From positions 3,969,501-4,033,500 of the forward strand of contig OU461276.1 of NCBI GenBank assembly GCA_911810475.1: a DNA stretch of 64,000 nucleotides. The letters run 5' to 3'. The notes below the pieces were generated by a model. It was not told the DNA's origin. It saw only the letters and a list, made by a program, of their open reading frames with translations, and did not search any database. Positions 35,380 to 45,455 of the stretch are shown here, piece by piece; position 1 is the first letter of the stretch, and each line of letters starts with the position of its first letter. Made by a program: the position numbers and the translations under genes. Origin of the DNA: Candidatus Celerinatantimonas neptuna (GTDB lineage: Bacteria > Pseudomonadota > Gammaproteobacteria > Enterobacterales > Celerinatantimonadaceae).

Positions 35380-36369
35380 ATGGGACGACTAATTGATGGG
35401 AAATGGTTTGACCATTGGTACGATACAAAGGCCAATCAGGGTCGGTTTAAACGTAGCGAAGCCCAGTTTCGGAATTGGATAACACCTGATGGCTCAGCAG
35501 GCCCAACAGGAAACGCGGGGTTCCGTGCCGAATCTGGCCGTTATCATTTATATGTTTCTCACGCTTGTCCCTGGGCCAACAGAACCATGATATTTCGCAT
35601 GCTCAAGGGACTTGAAAAAATAATCGATGTCTCCGTCGTAAATTGGTTCATGAGAGAGCATGGATGGACATTTGACGAAGGGCCTGATGTAACTGGAGAC
35701 CCATTATATGATGCAGATTATCTTTATCAGATCTATACCCAAGCCGATCCTCATTACAGTGGTCGGGTAACGGTCCCGCTCCTATGGGATAAACAACAAC
35801 AAACAATCGTTTCCAACGAATCAGCTGATATTATCAGAATGTTCAACAGTGCCTTTGATCATCTGGGGGCACTTTCTGGCGACTATTATCCATATCATTT
35901 GCGCAAGCAGATAGATGAATTAAATAAGATCATCTATCACAATGTAAACAATGGCGTTTATAAAGCAGGTTTTGCAACAACACAGCAAGCATATGAAGAA
36001 GCTTTATATCCATTATTTGACACATTGGATGCCATTGAAGGGTGGCTCTCTAAGCAGCGCTATCTTCTGGGCCAGCAATTAACCGAAGCTGACTGGCGTC
36101 TTTTCACAACTTTAATTCGATTTGATGCAGTCTATTTTGGACATTTTAAATGTAATCTCAAACGCATCATTGATTACCCAAACCTATCAGGTTACCTGCG
36201 CGAACTTTATCAAGTGAAAGGAATCGCAGATACTATCTACTTCAATCATATCAAAGGTCACTACTATCAAAGCCATAAAATGATCAACCCGAGTGGAATC
36301 ATACCTTCTGGCCCGGTCCTTAAATTAGAACAGCCACATCTTCGGGATCATTCCATGTCTACCATATAA
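35380..36369 (+). CDS. yqjG: Glutathionyl-hydroquinone reductase
   Basis: 329 aa, Xi-class glutathione transferase. The catalytic Cys is in HACPWANRT (CPWA motif), and SNESADIIRMFN is the glutathione-binding segment. It reduces glutathionyl-hydroquinones, recycling quinones after conjugation. Start ATG at 35380 with CGGAGG. The gene follows pirin, an association seen in many proteobacteria. Confidence 0.93.
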   Translation: MGRLIDGKWFDHWYDTKANQGRFKRSEAQFRNWITPDGSAGPTGNAGFRAESGRYHLYVSHACPWANRTMIFRMLKGLEKIIDVSVVNWFMREHGWTFDEGPDVTGDPLYDADYLYQIYTQADPHYSGRVTVPLLWDKQQQTIVSNESADIIRMFNSAFDHLGALSGDYYPYHLRKQIDELNKIIYHNVNNGVYKAGFATTQQAYEEALYPLFDTLDAIEGWLSKQRYLLGQQLTEADWRLFTTLIRFDAVYFGHFKCNLKRIIDYPNLSGYLRELYQVKGIADTIYFNHIKGHYYQSHKMINPSGIIPSGPVLKLEQPHLRDHSMSTI

Positions 36370-36378
36370 AGCGATGAG

Positions 36379-36419
36379 CCTTCTTATCTCAATTAACAAA
36401 TGCCGCGAAGGTAAGAAGG
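36379..36419. terminator. Hairpin between convergent genes
   Basis: CCTTCTTA and TAAGAAGG are exact complements separated by 25 bases, lying between the stops of the reductase and the TetR gene. No T-tract is seen on either side, so function as a bidirectional terminator is only possible. Confidence 0.35.
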
Positions 36420-36423
36420 TATT

Positions 36424-37005
36424 TCAACTGGCAGTTTTCACACGTTGTTGTTCCAACCAGTCATCTAATTGCTTCAAACTCAATGCCACCATTTCTGTCA
36501 GGTTAGCTTTGCCCAGCAGACGCAATCCCTGAAGCTGAGAAACCATAAAAGCAGCTCTGGCCCGGCTTTGATTCACACTCCAGCCCATGGAATGAAACTG
36601 ATGAACAATCACTTGTTCTAGAGTCTCAAACTGAGCCTTACACATTGACTGAACTACTTTATCCGTTCCCGAACGCTCAAGCAGAGCATTCTGAATCAAG
36701 CAGCCCTGTGGATATTGCTCTATCCGCTCCATAAACCATTGCAATAATCGTTTCAAAGCCGCTACAGGCCCTTCCTGATAGTTAATAAGCTGTTCCCAGA
36801 ACTGCGAAGAAAGACTTCTATACCTTTTTAAAGCCAAATGATAGAGTGCTTCTTTATCGCCAAAACAGTTATAGATACTGAATCGGTTAAGGCATAGATG
36901 TTCTTCTAAATCACGAATCGATGTCGCTTCATAGCCCTGACGCCAAAATAATTGCATTGCTTCATCCAACTTTTCTTCAGGATTAAATGAACAAGGTCTC
37001 GCCAT
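36424..37005 (-). CDS. TetR-family regulator
   Basis: 193 aa. N-terminal TetR HTH (EKLDEAMQLFWRQGYEATSIRDLEEHLCL, then NRFSIYNCFGDKEALYHLAL) with a helical ligand domain. The HTH resembles NemR/AcuR-type repressors. It diverges from the GST gene with 95 bases between, and is likely to repress it in response to an electrophile; inference from layout. Confidence 0.85.
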   Translation of the reverse strand: MARPCSFNPEEKLDEAMQLFWRQGYEATSIRDLEEHLCLNRFSIYNCFGDKEALYHLALKRYRSLSSQFWEQLINYQEGPVAALKRLLQWFMERIEQYPQGCLIQNALLERSGTDKVVQSMCKAQFETLEQVIVHQFHSMGWSVNQSRARAAFMVSQLQGLRLLGKANLTEMVALSLKQLDDWLEQQRVKTAS

Positions 37006-37100
37006 AACTTTTCCTAGATTAAATTATTCTTGACTGATCGTTTGGATATTCGGTTTAATCAAATTACATCATTATTGAAACAATCACAAAAGGGATCAAC

Positions 37101-37706
37101 ATGAAACTCTACGAAATGCCGGCTACCCCTAATTGCCTTCGAGTTAATATTTTTTTACGTGAAAAAGGACTCGATATTAAACGGGAAAACTTAGATCTTA
37201 GAGCTGGTGATAACTTAACAACATCATTCCAGCAAAAAAGTATCAATGGGCTTGTTCCTGTTCTTGAATTAGACTCTGGTGAATATATATGCGAATCAAT
37301 CGCAATTTGCCGATATATTGAAGCACTTCATCCCCAACCCAATCTATTTGGTCAATCCCCCGAAGAGATCGCTAAAGTCGAAATGTGGCAAAGAATTATC
37401 GAGTTGCAAGGGATCACTTTAATTGCTCAGGCACTTCGCAATATCAAAAAAATCTATCAAGACCGGGAAAATTGTATCGAAGCTTGGGGAAAAGAAGCAT
37501 TACTTCGTTTCAAGCAAATTCTCCCTAAACTGGAAAATCAACTCTCACAAAATAATTATATTGCAGGTCAACGATTCACTGTTGCAGATATAAGTGCCTA
37601 TGTAATGCTGAAAATTGCTCCGATGCTTGACATCATCATTGATGAAAAATGGCCATCTATTGCAAAATGGCAAGAAACACTATCACAACGTCCAGCTTTC
37701 CAGTAA
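37101..37706 (+). CDS. Glutathione S-transferase
   Basis: 201 aa: thioredoxin-like N-domain (KLYEMPATPNCLRVNIFLREKG; NGLVPVLELDSG; ESIAICRYIE) and all-helical C-domain (FTVADISAYVMLKIA). It conjugates glutathione to electrophiles. AAGGGA precedes the ATG. It lies opposite the TetR regulator and near the pirin/hydroquinone reductase pair, making this a small detoxification island. Confidence 0.9.
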   Translation: MKLYEMPATPNCLRVNIFLREKGLDIKRENLDLRAGDNLTTSFQQKSINGLVPVLELDSGEYICESIAICRYIEALHPQPNLFGQSPEEIAKVEMWQRIIELQGITLIAQALRNIKKIYQDRENCIEAWGKEALLRFKQILPKLENQLSQNNYIAGQRFTVADISAYVMLKIAPMLDIIIDEKWPSIAKWQETLSQRPAFQ

Positions 37707-37730
37707 ATCTCAAAATACTCAGTTGACAAG

Positions 37731-37773
37731 AGAGATAAGTATCATTGTCCAACACCATGATTGCTTATCTCTT
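37731..37773 (+). terminator. Hairpin after the GST gene
   Basis: AGAGATAAG and CTTATCTCT are perfect complements, with inner bases ATCAT/ATGAT able to extend the pairing. No strong T-tract follows. Confidence 0.4.
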
Positions 37774-37917
37774 CAACAAATCAAGCACCAGAAACGGTTG
37801 ATTGCCATTGATTGGATATTTTGGGGATCCATCGTAAATGAAGCTTAGCAAGCAAACTCCATTGGCAGCCACAAAACACATCTAAATGAATCCACAAGCA
37901 ACATTTGCCAAAACGCC

Positions 37918-38688
37918 CTAGTATTTAGGCGTCAGAAACTGCTTCATGCGTTCTGAGTCAGGATTTTCAAATACTTTGGATGGAAGCCCCTGCTCTTCAA
38001 TAATGCCTTCATGCAAAAAGACTACATGTGATGAAACATCTCGTGCAAAACTCATTTCATGAGTAACCACAGCCATCGTTCTCCCTTCATCAGCCAGATC
38101 CCTCATCACTCTCAATACATCGCCGACCAACTCCGGATCAAGAGCTGATGTTGGTTCATCAAACAACATCACTTCCGGCTCCATTGCCAAAGCTCTAGCA
38201 ATCGCTGCACGCTGTTGTTGACCACCAGACATGTGGGCAGGATAATAATTTCGGTGCTCATAAAGCCCTACTTTATTTAAAAGAGCCTCTGCCCGCTCTA
38301 ATGCCTCACGTTTAGATACATTCAGAACATGAACCGGAGCCTGCATAATGTTTTCCAAAACCGTCATATGAGACCAGAGATTAAAGCTCTGAAAAACCAT
38401 CGCTAATTTAGAGCGTATACGTTGAACTTGTTTCTGGTCAGCAGGAATTCGTTGGCCTGAACGATCATGTTTAAACAATAAGGCCTCTCCATGCACATAG
38501 ATATCCCCTTCTGTCGGAGTTTCAAGAAGGTTAATACAACGTAAAAAAGTGCTCTTTCCTGAACCGGAAGAACCAATAATAGAAATAACATCGCCTTTAT
38601 GCGCGACTAAATCAATTCCTTTTAAAACTTCTTGCTGGCCAAATTTTTTATGGATCCCTTTGACTTCCAACGCGGGAACATCATTCAT
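37918..38688 (-). CDS. Polar amino-acid ABC transporter ATPase (HisP type), orphan
   Basis: 256 aa. Walker A GSSGSGKST, Q-loop VFQSFNLWSHMTV, signature MSGGQQQRAAIARAL, Walker B VMLFDEPTSALDPE and H-loop THEMSFARD are complete. The HisP/AotP type (with the LLFKHDRSGQRIP insertion) energises histidine/arginine/ornithine uptake. No permease or binding-protein gene is adjacent, so it must serve subunits encoded elsewhere or be left from a split operon. Confidence 0.9.
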   Translation of the reverse strand: MNDVPALEVKGIHKKFGQQEVLKGIDLVAHKGDVISIIGSSGSGKSTFLRCINLLETPTEGDIYVHGEALLFKHDRSGQRIPADQKQVQRIRSKLAMVFQSFNLWSHMTVLENIMQAPVHVLNVSKREALERAEALLNKVGLYEHRNYYPAHMSGGQQQRAAIARALAMEPEVMLFDEPTSALDPELVGDVLRVMRDLADEGRTMAVVTHEMSFARDVSSHVVFLHEGIIEEQGLPSKVFENPDSERMKQFLTPKY

Positions 38689-39329
38689 ACACCGATACCT
38701 TTTCTTTCAACTGATGCTATGCATGCTGGGGCAGCAATATACCTTAAGTTAAATACAAGCGAAACATCTAACCTCTATATAACAACGGAATATCCCCCAA
38801 CACAGAGGCCTATCGAGCCAAAACAATATATGCGGTTACACAAAAAACCTGAGGAATATTTCTACATTTAAAGTGAGGTTATTTCTATATATTCCATCAC
38901 GGCAAATTCAACAGGATTTTATGTAGTAAGTTTACGCAATAAGGCGATAGCGGTTGATCGTGATCAAGTTCGCAAGTATTACGGCTTTGTAGAATATGTT
39001 ACATATTTTAGACGGCGGATAGAGTGCAACAGGTTAGCCAGGTTACAGTTTTTTCTATGGGATGACCGTCACACATTCGCTATCACAGAAACTTCGCTTT
39101 TACGTCCTTAGTTAAAACGTACAGCAGTAAAGTCAGTTATTGTTATCACAATTAAATAACTTCATTGTTATAAGTGCGTACGCCTGTTCAAAACTTGGCA
39201 GGTTAACTATAGTCTAAAGGCGTCAGGTTATGCGCTGAGAATAACCACACCATCAATAAGATTGATAGATAAGTTATCCTTCAGCGAGTAATTATTTTTC
39301 TACTGATATATCATAAAGGTAGGTACAAC
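38689..39329. other. Long pflB upstream region
   Basis: 641 bases without a gene. It holds a perfect FNR box and matching -10 element (separate entry), followed by an AT-rich leader of more than 300 bases. No focA formate-channel gene, which usually precedes pflB in enteric bacteria, is present. A minus-strand promoter for the ABC ATPase gene must also lie here. Confidence 0.6.
38954..38995 (+). promoter_or_regulatory. Class II FNR-dependent promoter of pflB
   Basis: TTGATCGTGATCAA at 38954..38967 is a perfect FNR box (TTGAT-N4-ATCAA). TAGAAT at 38990..38995 begins 29.5 bases from the box centre, exactly where the -10 element falls when FNR is centred at -41.5. The predicted start is near 39002, about 328 bases before the pflB ATG. 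Confidence 0.8.
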
Positions 39330-41615
39330 ATGGCAGAACAAAACACTCAAGCCTGGAAAGGGTTTGCTGCGGGTGATTGGCAAAATGAGGTCAACGTACG
39401 TGACTTCATCCAAAAAAACTATACTCCATATGAAGGTGACGAAAGCTTCTTATCCGGACCAACCGCAGCGACCACAAAACTGTGGAACAAAGTGATGGAA
39501 GGCATCAAAGTCGAAAACAGTACCCATGCTCCGGTCGATTTTGATACTGACGTTATTTCTACCATTACTGCTCATGATGCAGGCTACATTGAAAAAGACC
39601 TTGAAAAAATCGTTGGTCTACAAACAGAAAAACCTCTAAAACGCGCACTGATCCCTAACGGCGGTATCCGCATGATCGAAAACTCATGCAAAGAATATGG
39701 CCGTACGTTAGATCCAAAAATTGAAGAAATCTTCACTGAATATCGTAAAACACATAACCAGGGCGTTTTCGACGTTTATACCAGTTCAATCCGTGCTTGT
39801 CGTAAAGCAGGTATCCTGACTGGTCTGCCTGATGCTTACGGCCGTGGACGTATCATCGGTGATTATCGCCGTATTGCTTTGTATGGTATCGACTATCTGA
39901 TGGCTGAAAAAGTTGCTCAGCATAAATCAATGGAAGCTGACCTGTATAAAGCAACTGAAACCGGTGAAAACATGGAAGAGATCATGCGCCACCGCGAAGA
40001 AATCTCTGAACAACACCGTGCTTTAGGTCAACTGAAAGAAATGGCAGCTAAATATGGTTGCGATATCAGCCGTCCTGCAGAAACTGCTCAAGAAGCAATT
40101 CAATGGACTTATTTCGGTTACCTGGCTGCTGTTAAATCTCAGAACGGCGCTGCAATGTCATTCGGTCGTAACTCAACTTTCTTCGATATCTACATCGAAC
40201 GTGATATGGCTGATGGTAAACTGACTGAAGAACAAGCACAGGAATTAGTTGACCACGTTGTTATGAAACTGCGTATGGTTCGTTTCCTGCGTACACCTGA
40301 ATATGATGAATTGTTCTCAGGCGACCCAATCTGGGCAACTGAATCACTTGGTGGTATGGGCTTAGACGGACGCACATTGGTGACTCGTTCTTCTTTCCGC
40401 TTCCTGAACACCTTGTACACTATGGGTTCATCACCAGAACCAAACATCACTGTACTGTGGTCAGAAAAACTGCCTGTAGGCTGGAAAAAATTCTGTGCAA
40501 AAGTATCTATTGATACTTCATCAATTCAATATGAAAACGATGATTTAATGCGCCCAGATTTCAATAGCGATGACTATGCAATTGCTTGTTGTGTATCTCC
40601 GATGGTTATCGGTAAACAAATGCAATTCTTCGGTGCTCGTGCAAACTTGGCTAAAACACTTCTGTATACCATCAATGGTGGTATGGATGAGAAGAAAAAA
40701 ATCCAAGTTGGTCCTAAAACTGAAAAAATCACCAGTGAATACTTAGACTACGATGAAGTATTCACAAAAATGGATCACTTCATGGACTGGTTGGCAAAAA
40801 CTTATGTCACCGCTTTGAACTGTATCCATTACATGCACGATAAATATAGCTATGAAGCTTCTTTGATGGCTCTGCACGACAAAGATGTATACCGCACAAT
40901 GGCTTGTGGTATTGCTGGATTGTCTGTTGCTGCTGACTCCCTGTCTGCAATCAAATACGCTAAAGTAAAACCAATTCGTGATGAAGATGGTTTGGCTATC
41001 GATTTCGAAATCGAAGGTGATTATCCTAAATTCGGTAACAACGACGAACGCGTTGACTCAATGGCTTGCGATTTAGTTGAACGGTTTATGAACAAAATCC
41101 GTGCCCTTAAAACTTATCGTGGTGCTACACCAACTCAGTCAATCCTGACGATTACTTCAAACGTTGTTTATGGTAAGAAAACAGGTAACACCCCAGATGG
41201 TCGTCGAGCTGGTGCACCATTCGCTCCAGGTGCAAACCCAATGCACGGACGTGACGAAAAAGGCGCTGTTGCTTCACTGACTTCTGTTGGTAAACTGCCA
41301 TTCTCAAGTGCTCAAGACGGTATTTCTTATACCTTCTCTATCGTGCCAAACGCACTGGGTAAAGAAGATGATTCTCGTCGCACCAACTTAGCAGGCCTGA
41401 TGGATGGTTATTTCCATCATGAAAATGCAGTTGAAGGCGGTCAGCACTTAAACGTGAACGTTATGAACCGCGAAATGTTGTTGGATGCAATGGAAAACCC
41501 TGATAAATATCCACAACTGACTATTCGTGTATCTGGTTATGCCGTTCGTTTTAACTCTCTGACTCGTGAACAACAGCAAGATGTTATTACACGTACATTC
41601 ACTGATCACATGTAA
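39330..41615 (+). CDS. pflB: Formate C-acetyltransferase (pyruvate formate-lyase)
   Basis: 761 aa, nearly the same length as the E. coli enzyme. It converts pyruvate and CoA to acetyl-CoA and formate by a glycyl radical mechanism under anaerobiosis. The catalytic adjacent cysteines are in [10 protein letters not shown], and the radical glycine is Gly736 in RVSGYAVRF. The GGTAGG stretch lies 8-13 bases before the ATG. An intrinsic terminator separates it from pflA. Codon choice looks biased to preferred codons, fitting high expression. Confidence 0.97.
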   Translation: MAEQNTQAWKGFAAGDWQNEVNVRDFIQKNYTPYEGDESFLSGPTAATTKLWNKVMEGIKVENSTHAPVDFDTDVISTITAHDAGYIEKDLEKIVGLQTEKPLKRALIPNGGIRMIENSCKEYGRTLDPKIEEIFTEYRKTHNQGVFDVYTSSIRACRKAGILTGLPDAYGRGRIIGDYRRIALYGIDYLMAEKVAQHKSMEADLYKATETGENMEEIMRHREEISEQHRALGQLKEMAAKYGCDISRPAETAQEAIQWTYFGYLAAVKSQNGAAMSFGRNSTFFDIYIERDMADGKLTEEQAQELVDHVVMKLRMVRFLRTPEYDELFSGDPIWATESLGGMGLDGRTLVTRSSFRFLNTLYTMGSSPEPNITVLWSEKLPVGWKKFCAKVSIDTSSIQYENDDLMRPDFNSDDYAIACCVSPMVIGKQMQFFGARANLAKTLLYTINGGMDEKKKIQVGPKTEKITSEYLDYDEVFTKMDHFMDWLAKTYVTALNCIHYMHDKYSYEASLMALHDKDVYRTMACGIAGLSVAADSLSAIKYAKVKPIRDEDGLAIDFEIEGDYPKFGNNDERVDSMACDLVERFMNKIRALKTYRGATPTQSILTITSNVVYGKKTGNTPDGRRAGAPFAPGANPMHGRDEKGAVASLTSVGKLPFSSAQDGISYTFSIVPNALGKEDDSRRTNLAGLMDGYFHHENAVEGGQHLNVNVMNREMLLDAMENPDKYPQLTIRVSGYAVRFNSLTREQQQDVITRTFTDHM

Positions 41616-41657
41616 GAAAGCTAATAACCTGATAAAATAAAATTAATCAGGTAGTGC

Positions 41658-41692
41658 AAAAAGCCTTGCCCGGTTGGACAAGGCTTTTTTTA
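41658..41692 (+). terminator. Terminator between pflB and pflA
   Basis: AAAAAGCCTTG and CAAGGCTTTTTTT form a strong stem around CCCGGTTGGA, ending in a T-run. It lies 43 bases after pflB and just before the pflA ribosome site, so pflA is expressed by readthrough at a lower level. Confidence 0.92.
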
Positions 41693-41704
41693 TAGGAGGT
41701 TGCG

Positions 41705-42445
41705 ATGGCAATAAAAGGTCGTATCCACTCGACAGAATCCTGCGGTACTGTAGATGGACCAGGCATTCGATTTATCGTATTTATGCAAGGTTGCCTTATG
41801 CGTTGCATATACTGCCATAACCGCGATACATGGGATGTTCATGGTGGACGCGAAGTAACCGTAGATGACTTAATTCAGGAATTACTCCCCTACCGACACT
41901 TTATGGAAGCCAGTAATGGGGGCGTTACGGCATCAGGTGGAGAAGCCATTCTACAGGCTGAATTTATCAGAGATTTTTTTAGAGCTTGTCATGAACACAA
42001 TATTCATACATGCCTGGATACCAATGGGTTTGTCCGCAAACATACATCCGTTATCGATGAATTGATGGATGTTACCGATCTGGTCATGCTCGATTTAAAA
42101 CATCTCGATGATGACGTTCATCAGAAACTGGTTGGTGTAAGTAACCACCGGACATTAGATTTTGCCCGATATTTACAAAAAATCGGACAGAAAACCTGGA
42201 TTCGCCACGTTGTTGTTCCAGGCTATACTGACAGTGAAGAATCGGCCCATTTACTCGGACAATTTATTCAGGGAATGGACAATATCGAGAAAATTGAACT
42301 TCTTCCTTATCATCAGTTAGGAAAACACAAGTGGATTGCCATGGGGGAAAAATACCAGTTAGAAGGTGTTGAGCCGCCCTCTAAAGAAGTGATGGAGAAA
42401 ATTAAATCCATCCTGAAGCAATATCATCCAAATGTCATTTTTTAA
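41705..42445 (+). CDS. pflA: Pyruvate formate-lyase activating enzyme
   Basis: 246 aa radical SAM enzyme that installs the glycyl radical on PflB. The [4Fe-4S] cysteines are Cys30, Cys34 and Cys37 in [13 protein letters not shown]; the SAM glycine-rich element is [13 protein letters not shown]. Start ATG behind AGGAGG. It follows pflB in the usual order. Confidence 0.96.
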   Translation: MAIKGRIHSTESCGTVDGPGIRFIVFMQGCLMRCIYCHNRDTWDVHGGREVTVDDLIQELLPYRHFMEASNGGVTASGGEAILQAEFIRDFFRACHEHNIHTCLDTNGFVRKHTSVIDELMDVTDLVMLDLKHLDDDVHQKLVGVSNHRTLDFARYLQKIGQKTWIRHVVVPGYTDSEESAHLLGQFIQGMDNIEKIELLPYHQLGKHKWIAMGEKYQLEGVEPPSKEVMEKIKSILKQYHPNVIF

Positions 42446-42612
42446 TAATTATACAGGCTCAGACAGACGGGTTTTGAGCCTAGTATTTCTCTTCTATCTT
42501 TTTTAATTCACTCTGAACTTGACCAGTTAAAGACTATTAAACTCAAAAGACTATATGCACCCTCGTCATATTGCAGAATCGAAGCATCATTTTGGACAAA
42601 AGGAACGAAGAC

Positions 42613-43458
42613 TTGAACAATAGCATTTTAATTTGTCCCATATGTGAAGAGCCATTAACCTACCAAGAAAGAAACTGGTGTTGCTCTAACCGACATAACT
42701 TCGATCAATCAAAAGAAGGGTACGTAAACCTCCTGCCAGTCCAATTTAAACATTCATCTCAACCAGGAGATGATGCAACCATGCTAAAAGCAAGACAACA
42801 GTTTCTAAATGCAGGCTACTACCAACCGCTTCATCAAGCGTTGCTTGAGTTTGCCTCCCAATCTATCACCGATCCCCTGCATATTCTCGACATAGGCTGT
42901 GGTGAAGGATATTACACGGACAAACTTCGTCAACTGGCTCCCTCTGTCCATGTATGGGGACTCGACATTGCTAAACGGGGGATCCGTCTGGCAGCCAAGC
43001 ACTACCCTCAATGTCAGTTCCTAATCGCCAGTAATAAACGATTACCTTTTGCATCTCAGTCACTGGATCTCATCACCCGAATATTTGCCCCCCAACAAGA
43101 TAGTGAAATTGTTCGCTGCCTTAAAGCAGATAGCTACTTAATTACAGCCATACCAGGGAAAAACCATCTAAAACAATTTCGAAATCTCATCTATCCAGAA
43201 TTTCGCCCCCATCAAGATGAAGCAAAACCAATCTCAGGCATGAAATTTATAATGAGCAAACGCCTTAACTATGAGATAGAACCATCACAAAATGAAAGGG
43301 AAGATCTAATGGCGATGACACCATTTAACTGGAAGTTAAATGAAAAAATTCGACAACGATTTAAAGAAGATAAACAACCAATTGAAGTTGCATTTACCCT
43401 CCATCTCTACCAAAAAATTAACTTCCGTAAATCACAAACCCTTTGTCAAAGCGATTAA
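42613..43458 (+). CDS. rlmA: 23S rRNA (guanine-745-N1)-methyltransferase
   Basis: 281 aa. An N-terminal zinc ribbon (CPIC then CCSNRH) binds rRNA, followed by NFDQSKEGYVNLLPVQ and a class I SAM methyltransferase fold (ILDIGCGEGYYTDKL, motif I). It methylates G745 in 23S rRNA helix 35. The start is read as TTG at 42613, which has AAAGGA upstream and gives an N-terminus close to E. coli RlmA; an alternative TTG at 42571 adds 14 residues. Its last 41 bases overlap the 3' end of yfbV on the other strand. Confidence 0.88.
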   Translation: MNNSILICPICEEPLTYQERNWCCSNRHNFDQSKEGYVNLLPVQFKHSSQPGDDATMLKARQQFLNAGYYQPLHQALLEFASQSITDPLHILDIGCGEGYYTDKLRQLAPSVHVWGLDIAKRGIRLAAKHYPQCQFLIASNKRLPFASQSLDLITRIFAPQQDSEIVRCLKADSYLITAIPGKNHLKQFRNLIYPEFRPHQDEAKPISGMKFIMSKRLNYEIEPSQNEREDLMAMTPFNWKLNEKIRQRFKEDKQPIEVAFTLHLYQKINFRKSQTLCQSD

Positions 43459-43861
43459 AAGCTTTGCTTAACGTATAAGCTAATTCAAAATAACGGGGCT
43501 TAGAGACAATTGGCTTCATAGTTTCACCGGCCATTGACAACTTATGGTGAAGTTCCCGGTACCAGTTTGCTAATGACGGGGACAATAATCTATTTGCCCG
43601 ACGACCGAGCCAATAAAATAAGTGAAAAGGTGCTGCTAAAAAGAGCAAAGCAAAAATCGCTGATTGAGGAAGCATCTCCGGTTGACGAGCAAAACATGGT
43701 AACAATACTGTAATAACAGCAAGAGCAGGCATAACCCGGTTAACAAACGGAATCAGGTTAATAACCCGGTGTTCCAAAAATATGGAGGCGAGCATCGCCT
43801 CTTTAGGCCAGGCTTTTGAAAACCGCACCCCATCTCGTATAGTTGTCGAAAAATTACTCAT
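43418..43861 (-). CDS. yfbV: UPF0208 membrane protein YfbV
   Basis: 147 aa with two hydrophobic helices (about residues 42-60 and 67-86, VMPALAVITVLLPCF and AIFALLFLAAPFHLFYWLG). The frame is open 13 codons upstream, but ATG 43861 has GGGGAAGAA before it and the family N-terminus (MSNFSTTIRDG). YfbV of E. coli affects chromosome domain (Ter/left) organisation. Its divergent position beside ackA-pta is conserved in gammaproteobacteria. Confidence 0.92.
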   Translation of the reverse strand: MSNFSTTIRDGVRFSKAWPKEAMLASIFLEHRVINLIPFVNRVMPALAVITVLLPCFARQPEMLPQSAIFALLFLAAPFHLFYWLGRRANRLLSPSLANWYRELHHKLSMAGETMKPIVSKPRYFELAYTLSKAFNRFDKGFVIYGS

Positions 43862-44165
43862 TGTTTCTTCCCCAATCATATTGTTTTTGACATAAACCAA
43901 TAAATGGTCAAATTTTTAGCGAAAATCTAAATTTTACTTAATGTTTTATGTTTATTTAACAACAAATCCGATATGATTCTGCATCAACCCTACAAGAACA
44001 GTGACATCTCTACATATAAGTATAGAACCGAATAGCAATTCGATACTATCTCTAATTATAAAAACTGTTCTAGTCCTAATTTTTGGCTCAGTAGTCATCA
44101 GGGGGACATGGTCCTCTCTGGTTTGGCTACTGTTATATTCTGGTACCAATCAACAGGAATGATCC

Positions 44166-45374
44166 ATGAGCGACAAGCTTGTTCTAGTCTTGAACTGTGG
44201 CAGTTCATCTCTTAAATTTGCAATCCTAAATTCTGAATCAGGTGACGAAAAAATTTCCGGGCTGGCTGAGTGTTTAACACTTGACGATGCCCGAATCAAA
44301 TGGAAAGTAGCTGGTAAAAAATTTGATGCGACACTCCCAGCCAAAGCAGCTCATCAGGAAGCAATTGATTTTATCGTTGGCAACATTCTTTCTAAATACC
44401 CAGAACTGAATGACCACATTATTGCTGTCGGTCATCGTATTGTTAGTGGAGGAGAAAAATTCTCTGAATCAGTCATCATCGATGATGAAGTCATCAAAGG
44501 TCTTGAAAAATGTTCTGATTTTGCTCCATTACACAACCCACCAGCCTTAATCGGCATCAGCGCTGCACGAAAAAGTTTCCCAGCATTATCTCATATTGCT
44601 GTTTTTGATACTGCATTCCATCAGACAATGCCTCGCAAAGCATACCTGTATGGGTTGCCTTACAAATTGTATCGCGACCACGGTATTCGTCGTTATGGGG
44701 CCCATGGCACCAGCCATCGTTATGTAGCCAACGAAGCCGCAAAAATGCTTGGTAAAGATCTGAGCGAATGTAACCTGATTACAGCCCACTTAGGTAATGG
44801 CGCATCAATCTCTGCCATTAAAAATGGCGAATGTGTCGATACTAGTATGGGTCTGACACCTCTTGAAGGTGTTGTTATGGGTACTCGTAGTGGTGATATC
44901 GATCCAGCTATCGTTTTCCATCTTGTCAACCGTCTAGGATATAGCTTAGACGAAGTAGATCACATGCTTACCAAAGAATCTGGTCTGCTAGGCCTGACTG
45001 AAGTAAGTAGCGATTGCCGCTGGGTTGAAGAACATTCGGCAGAAGGTGATGATGCCGCACTTCGTGCCAAAGAAGTCTTCTGTTACCGAATAGCTAAATA
45101 TATTGCTTCTTATTCTGCTGCTCTTGATGGCCGTTTAGATGCTTTAGTTTTCACCGGGGGAATTGGCGAAAATGCAGCGCCAGTTCGTGACCGAATTATC
45201 AAACATCTGGGCTTACTTGGTTTTTCTGTTGATGAAAAAGGAAATATGGACGCTCGCTTCGGAGCTTCAGGAGTCATTTCCACTGCAGATAGCCGCCCAA
45301 TGTTGGTCATTCCGACCAACGAAGAGTTCGTCATCGCCCAAGATTCAACAGCTCTTGTAGTAGAAAAAGCCTAA
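44166..45374 (+). CDS. ackA: Acetate kinase
   Basis: 402 aa, ASKHA-fold enzyme making acetate and ATP from acetyl phosphate and ADP. N-terminal [14 protein letters not shown], the phosphate-binding AHLGNGASI and adenosine-site FTGGIGENA motifs are present, as is the GTRSGDIDP signature. Start ATG with CAGGAA. It is followed by pta after 81 bases without an intervening terminator. Confidence 0.97.
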   Translation: MSDKLVLVLNCGSSSLKFAILNSESGDEKISGLAECLTLDDARIKWKVAGKKFDATLPAKAAHQEAIDFIVGNILSKYPELNDHIIAVGHRIVSGGEKFSESVIIDDEVIKGLEKCSDFAPLHNPPALIGISAARKSFPALSHIAVFDTAFHQTMPRKAYLYGLPYKLYRDHGIRRYGAHGTSHRYVANEAAKMLGKDLSECNLITAHLGNGASISAIKNGECVDTSMGLTPLEGVVMGTRSGDIDPAIVFHLVNRLGYSLDEVDHMLTKESGLLGLTEVSSDCRWVEEHSAEGDDAALRAKEVFCYRIAKYIASYSAALDGRLDALVFTGGIGENAAPVRDRIIKHLGLLGFSVDEKGNMDARFGASGVISTADSRPMLVIPTNEEFVIAQDSTALVVEKA

Positions 45375-45455
45375 AATACCAAATCATTTTAGTTGATGTA
45401 CCCTCTTTGGGGTGCACCGTTGTTATTCATTGAACATAGTAAGTGAGGTAGAGCC

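Noticed and set aside
43881-43896. Possible FNR site TTGACATAAACCAA between yfbV and ackA
   Set aside because: Two of ten conserved positions differ and no matching -10 distance is seen.
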